Shown here: positions 51,021 to 54,338 of the stretch, one piece after another
How positions within the stretch are numbered: position 1 is the stretch's first letter
Layout of the letters: each line of letters opens with the position of its first letter
From: Tissierellia bacterium
GTDB taxonomy: Bacteria > Bacillota > Clostridia > Tissierellales > Peptoniphilaceae
DNA: 54,338 nt
NCBI GenBank assembly: GCA_030540635.1
Contig: JAUNVW010000006.1
Location: forward strand, 1-54,338
Direction of reading: 5' to 3'
Notes under the pieces: generated by a model
What the model was told of the DNA's origin: nothing
The model's input: the letters and a program-made list of their open reading frames with translations, nothing else
The model's database searches: none
Made by a program: the position numbers and the translations under genes

Positions 51021-51077
51021 AAAACTCCTGTTTACCTCAACTCTTAATAAATTGAGTTTACGGTATACAGGAGTTTT
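51021..51077 (-). terminator. Long terminator hairpin of the floA operon
   Basis: Outer stem AAAACTCCTGT / ACAGGAGTTTT with an inner stem AACTC / GAGTT, just past the stop at 51081. A further hairpin (51001-51017) follows, giving tandem terminators. Confidence 0.85.
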
Positions 51078-51080
51078 ATT

Positions 51081-51536
51081 TTAATTTATAGGATTTCTTC
51101 TTGTTTTTCGTAAAGCGAGAGGCTCCCCGAGGATTTCCCCATAAATAATGGCTTTTTTCGGATCGAGAAACAAGTCATCATAATCTCCACCCACAATCTC
51201 TTCTTCCGATAGGGTTTCAATTTGAAGTTCATGGGCTGCGATATCGTAATCATCGGTATAATAAGAACGAATCTCTTCGATCTTCTTTTCATCTTTTTTC
51301 CTTCTGATTTCTTTTCGATCATGGGATTTTTGAGCTTCTTCTTGATCTCGCCAATTCTTTTTTTGTGCATCTGTTCCATATTTTGAAGCAAACTTTTTGA
51401 TGACTTCCTCTGGAATCACGCTTTTTGTCCTATCTTGTTTTTTTCTTCTTTGTTTTGTTTTTTCATTATTTTGGACAAATCTTCCGAATACATTGGACAG
51501 GATCATCACAAAGATGAAAATACCTATAAGCTCCAT
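51081..51536 (-). CDS. Hypothetical membrane-anchored protein downstream of floA
   Basis: A 151-residue protein. One N-terminal hydrophobic anchor (about 1-20) is followed by a long, highly charged, probably helical stretch rich in Lys, Glu and Gln. A C-terminal short motif reads DPKKAIIYGEILGEPLALR (about 125-143). Not recognised as a known family. It lies 12 bases after floA in the same operon, so it may be a flotillin-associated factor. Confidence 0.7.
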   Translation of the reverse strand: MELIGIFIFVMILSNVFGRFVQNNEKTKQRRKKQDRTKSVIPEEVIKKFASKYGTDAQKKNWRDQEEAQKSHDRKEIRRKKDEKKIEEIRSYYTDDYDIAAHELQIETLSEEEIVGGDYDDLFLDPKKAIIYGEILGEPLALRKTRRNPIN

Positions 51537-51548
51537 ATGATCCCCCTT

Positions 51549-52547
51549 TTACTTCTTCTTATGCTCATTATCAGAATTGCCGGATTTCGCAATGGATTCT
51601 CTCATATCGGTATCGCTAACAATATTTTTCAAGTGGTAATAATCCATGGCCCCAAGATTTCCCTCTTCTAAAGCTTTTGCCAATGCTAAAGGTACCTTCG
51701 ATTCGGCCTCTACAACCTTCGCCCTCATGGAACGAACTTCGGCAATCATCTCTTGCTCCTTTGCCACAGCCATGGCTCGTCGTTCCTCCGCTTTCGCTTG
51801 GGCGATTCGTTTATCGGCTTCCGCCTGATCGGTTTGTAATTTCGCACCGATATTTCGGCCAACATCGACATCTGCAATATCAATCGATAATATTTCAAAA
51901 GCCGTTCCTGAATCTAGACCTTTGTCTAAAACGGTTTGGGAAATGGAATCGGGATTTTCTAAAACCCCTGTGTGTGATGATGCCGAACCAACGGTTGTAA
52001 CAATACCTTCTCCGACACGTGCAATAATTGTTTCTTCGCCGGCTCCACCGACTAAACGCTCAATATTTGCCCGTACCGTTACTTTTGCCTTTACAATTAC
52101 CTCAATACCATTCATCGCGACGGCGGCAATATTTGGAGTTTCAATAACCTTAGGATTAACCGATACCTGGACAGCTTCCAATACATTACGTCCAGCCAAA
52201 TCAATGGCTGCTGCCCGCTCAAATTCCAAATCAATTTCTGCACGTTGGGCAGCAATTAACGCATCCACCAATGTGTTGACATTACCACCTGCTAAATAAT
52301 GTGCTTCCAATTGATCGGCTTTTAAATGTAAACCGGCCTTCGTTGATTTAATTAAGGGATTGACGATAACACTTGGTCGCACCCGACGTAAACGCATTCC
52401 GATTAATTCACTAATTTTTATTTTAACACCGGCAAAATGTGCAGTAATCCACAAGCCTACTGGTACAAATGTAAAAAATAAGATCAATAATATTATGATG
52501 AGTACCGCCATGGCACCAAAGGCTAAGTTAAAAGAATAAAATCTCAT
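51549..52547 (-). CDS. floA: Flotillin-like protein FloA
   Basis: Membrane scaffold of functional microdomains, 332 residues. An N-terminal hairpin TM (about 10-35) leads into an SPFH/band-7-like domain and then Ala/Glu/Arg-rich coiled coil ([20 protein letters not shown]), as in YqfA. Ends in a charged tail. Paired with nfeD upstream by 1 base, the standard arrangement. Confidence 0.95.
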   Translation of the reverse strand: MRFYSFNLAFGAMAVLIIILLILFFTFVPVGLWITAHFAGVKIKISELIGMRLRRVRPSVIVNPLIKSTKAGLHLKADQLEAHYLAGGNVNTLVDALIAAQRAEIDLEFERAAAIDLAGRNVLEAVQVSVNPKVIETPNIAAVAMNGIEVIVKAKVTVRANIERLVGGAGEETIIARVGEGIVTTVGSASSHTGVLENPDSISQTVLDKGLDSGTAFEILSIDIADVDVGRNIGAKLQTDQAEADKRIAQAKAEERRAMAVAKEQEMIAEVRSMRAKVVEAESKVPLALAKALEEGNLGAMDYYHLKNIVSDTDMRESIAKSGNSDNEHKKK

Positions 52548-52548
52548 A

Positions 52549-53289
52549 TTAAATCCTCCTTACAAATATTTTAAATCCATCGACCCGCTCTACGATAATA
52601 GGATCGCCTTTTTTTATAAACTCCCCTTCTGTCAATGCATCGAGACGTCGGTCATCGATTAATATCGTACCAGAAGGCCGTAGAGGAGTGAGGGCAATCC
52701 CCTCTTTTCCAATAAATATTTCATATTCATAAGATTTTTTGCGATTATCTTTTTCCAATATCAGTTTTTCAAATCGCCTTGTATGCATTCCTTTTTTGAA
52801 AATAATAAGAGCGATGGTAAAGGAAAAAACAAAGGCAATGGATAAAAATAAAATCGCTTTGGACAAATCGTTAAAATTAGTCATCAAGCCTAAAACCATA
52901 AATACTATCCCTGCAATCCCGGGCAAGCCAAATCCCGGTACAAAGATTTCAATGATTATCATGATAAATCCTAAAATAAATAATAGAACGGGTAACAACA
53001 CTTGATTTCCAATATTATGACCACCATAAAAGAATAGGATTAGGGCAATCAAGGCTATAATTCCTGCCACACCTCTTGTATCGGCCAATACTTCAATCAC
53101 TATCCCGGATACCCCTATGATGATTAAAATCAATCGTAGAATATCTTGTGATAAAAACTCACCGATGGACGATATTAATGGCGGTGAAGCAATATTAGAA
53201 CCAGCTCCTTGGGAAACGGTTCCCATTATCAATAATAGAAATAGAGTAAGTCCATATTTTATTGATGGATACATCTTTTTAGTTTTCAT
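52549..53289 (-). CDS. NfeD family membrane protein
   Basis: A 246-residue protein. N-terminal signal-like helix, then four to five TM helices ([35 protein letters not shown]). The C-terminal OB-fold domain (about 185-246) has [20 protein letters not shown] and [19 protein letters not shown]. NfeD proteins partner with flotillins. First gene of the nfeD-floA operon, with a TATAAT upstream. Confidence 0.92.
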   Translation of the reverse strand: MKTKKMYPSIKYGLTLFLLLIMGTVSQGAGSNIASPPLISSIGEFLSQDILRLILIIIGVSGIVIEVLADTRGVAGIIALIALILFFYGGHNIGNQVLLPVLLFILGFIMIIIEIFVPGFGLPGIAGIVFMVLGLMTNFNDLSKAILFLSIAFVFSFTIALIIFKKGMHTRRFEKLILEKDNRKKSYEYEIFIGKEGIALTPLRPSGTILIDDRRLDALTEGEFIKKGDPIIVERVDGFKIFVRRI

Positions 53290-53364
53290 ATAATCACCTA
53301 TATCTATTATATCAGAAAACGATTCAATTATTAATAGAAATTATCCATTTATCCTTAAATCTGT

Positions 53365-53370
53365 TATAAT
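53365..53370 (+). promoter_or_regulatory. -10 element of the acidic lipoprotein gene
   Basis: A TATAAT 33 bases before the ATG at 53404; the expected -35 (TTATCC) is weak. Confidence 0.45.
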
Positions 53371-53403
53371 AATTCATGAAATCATTAATTAGGAGGTTAT
53401 TTG

Positions 53404-53910
53404 ATGAAAAGATTACTGAGCCTACTCCTTGCTTTCTTACTCTTAACATCTTGTGCTTCAGAACAAGAACAGACAGAAGAAACGTCGACGACAGAAGAAG
53501 TCGATAATGGGGAGCAAGAAGTAGAAGATGTAGAAGAAACAAAGGAAGATAAGGTAGAAGAGAAGGAAGAAGAAACAGAAGATGTCAAGGTAGAAACCGA
53601 TGCGGAAGATGAAAGTCCTGAAGAATCAGTAGGCACTATGGATACCGATCAAATGATTGAAAATTCCGACGCCATTGCCAAAGTAAAATATTACCATAAA
53701 AATGGTGAAAAACATTATAAAATTCTAGAGATATTTCGAGGAAACTTTAATGAATCCTTTGAAAAACCTACTGTTGACTTAATGGAAAATCGTCCTTATC
53801 TCTTTTTCTATAGAGAAGAAAATGGAAAACTTATACCGACAAATGGCGATAACTCCTATTTACTTTTAGAAGGAGATATGCACGAAATCTTCGAAAAAAT
53901 CAAACATTAA
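53404..53910 (+). CDS. Acidic lipoprotein of unknown function
   Basis: A 168-residue exported lipoprotein. The signal peptide ends in the lipobox LLTSCASE. A low-complexity Glu/Thr/Val-rich linker (about residues 20-77) is followed by a globular C-terminal domain (SDAIAKVKYYHKNGEKHYKI, LEIFRGNF, YLFFYREENGKL, SYLLLEGD). The domain reads like the small beta domain found in some Bacillota lipoproteins, with no clear name. ATG after AGGAGG. Divergent from nfeD. Confidence 0.75.
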   Translation: MKRLLSLLLAFLLLTSCASEQEQTEETSTTEEVDNGEQEVEDVEETKEDKVEEKEEETEDVKVETDAEDESPEESVGTMDTDQMIENSDAIAKVKYYHKNGEKHYKILEIFRGNFNESFEKPTVDLMENRPYLFFYREENGKLIPTNGDNSYLLLEGDMHEIFEKIKH

Positions 53911-53938
53911 ATAAAGGGCCTTAAAGGCTCTTTATTTG
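53911..53938 (+). terminator. Terminator of the lipoprotein gene
   Basis: ATAAAGGGCC and GGCTCTTTAT (one G-U pair, loop TTAAA) just after the stop, followed by TTGATTTT. The tail overlaps the -35 of ssrA. Confidence 0.85.
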
Positions 53939-53964
53939 ATTTTCTTTCCTTTATTTAGTATAAT
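53936..53964 (+). promoter_or_regulatory. Promoter of ssrA
   Basis: TTGATT and TATAAT with a 17-base spacer. The -10 lies 16 bases before the mature 5' end of the tmRNA. Confidence 0.75.
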
Positions 53965-53980
53965 GAATATGCATATATAG

Positions 53981-54337
53981 GGGGATGTTCCGGTTTCGAC
54001 GGGGTCATTGAATGTGCAATAGCGAGTCGTTTTCGTCGATAAACGTAAAAAAAAGACAACTAAATTTAAACGCAGAAGATAATAATTTTGCATTAGCTGC
54101 CTAACAACAGCTATGATCACTTTCGAGTTGCCTACAGCTTGAATTTTGATCTCAATTAATGTAGGCTTCCAAGGTTAAGTAAGCTTTGCCTTTTCCTTGA
54201 TGTATAGATGAAGCTACCGATCTGTAAATTTTGTTTATTGAATGCACAGATGGGGAATAAAATTCAATAAACTGCACTCGGAGAATTTGCATTGGATATT
54301 TCCTCGGACGCGGGTTCGACTCCCGCCATCTCCACCA
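53981..54337 (+). ncRNA. ssrA: tmRNA (transfer-messenger RNA)
   Basis: Rescues stalled ribosomes with SmpB. The 5' end GGGGATGTTCCGGTTTCGAC and the 3' end GGGTTCGACTCCCGCCATCT pair to form the tRNA-like part. The acceptor stem GGGGATG / CATCTCC has one G-U, then A-CCA, so the CCA is encoded. The tag begins at GCA 54072 and reads AEDNNFALAA, stop TAA at 54102-54104, a typical Bacillota-type tag ending ALAA. The 3' part overlaps no gene, and the window ends one base after the CCA. Confidence 0.97.
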
Positions 54338-54338
54338 T

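Noticed and set aside
53932..54120. 62-codon minus-strand frame at the window end
   Set aside because: It lies across the tmRNA gene and is a shadow.

Overview
The window is a chromosomal segment of a low-GC Bacillota, most likely an anaerobic Clostridia/Tissierellia-type organism. The evidence is the AT-rich sequence, strong Shine-Dalgarno and sigma-A signals, the ctsR-mcsA-mcsB-clpC-radA heat-shock cluster, rubrerythrin, a complete V-type ATPase operon with a sodium-type rotor signature, a standard tmRNA and a CcpA-like operator. Most genes lie on the minus strand in short operons closed by clear hairpin terminators. No rRNA, tRNA, CRISPR array, prophage or intact transposase was seen.

Layout. 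1-5.5 kb: a membrane-anchored glycerophosphodiester phosphodiesterase, a small EamA-type membrane protein, an amidohydrolase of the chlorohydrolase type (plus strand), and pyroglutamyl peptidase with a small membrane protein. 5.5-8.7 kb: a decayed locus with a broken flavodoxin, a broken ABC exporter-type transporter and a divergent AraC regulator split by two poly-A frameshifts. 9.0-15.7 kb: a Ugp-like glycerol-3-phosphate/sugar ABC operon (ugpB-A-E, an MBL-fold hydrolase, ugpC). It lies between two exact 208-bp direct repeats, which are copies of the 3' end of an otherwise broken small gene. It also has a long AT-rich upstream region with a sigma-A promoter, a cre-like site and an orphan ribosome binding site. 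16-22.4 kb: a small membrane protein, a stand-alone GMP synthase ATP-pyrophosphatase subunit with a DUF697 GTPase, an EamA transporter, rubrerythrin with two Fur-type boxes upstream, an ECF S component, and a pair of chromate-transporter halves facing a MocR-type regulator.

23.9-35.1 kb: the nine-gene V-ATPase operon (order H-I-K-E-C-F-A-B-D). It is preceded by upp, sua5 and a cation efflux gene, so it occupies the place the F-type atp operon has downstream of upp in Bacillus. 35.2-41.2 kb: radA and the CtsR regulon cluster. The McsB homologue has lost its recognisable arginine-kinase active-site motifs although McsA, ClpC and CtsR look normal. 41.2-54.3 kb: an EF-G paralogue, YjbQ plus asparaginase, the MetNIQ methionine importer, a zinc-ribbon membrane protein, a sirtuin, an EamA exporter and Nudix hydrolase, the nfeD-floA flotillin operon with a third gene, a divergent acidic lipoprotein, and finally ssrA (tmRNA), which ends at the window edge.

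The points most worth a second look are the degenerate McsB, the repeat-flanked ugp island with its MBL-fold hydrolase where UgpQ would be expected, the stand-alone GuaA synthetase subunit, and the decayed flavodoxin/ABC/AraC locus. All calls were made by eye from sequence; no database search was run.
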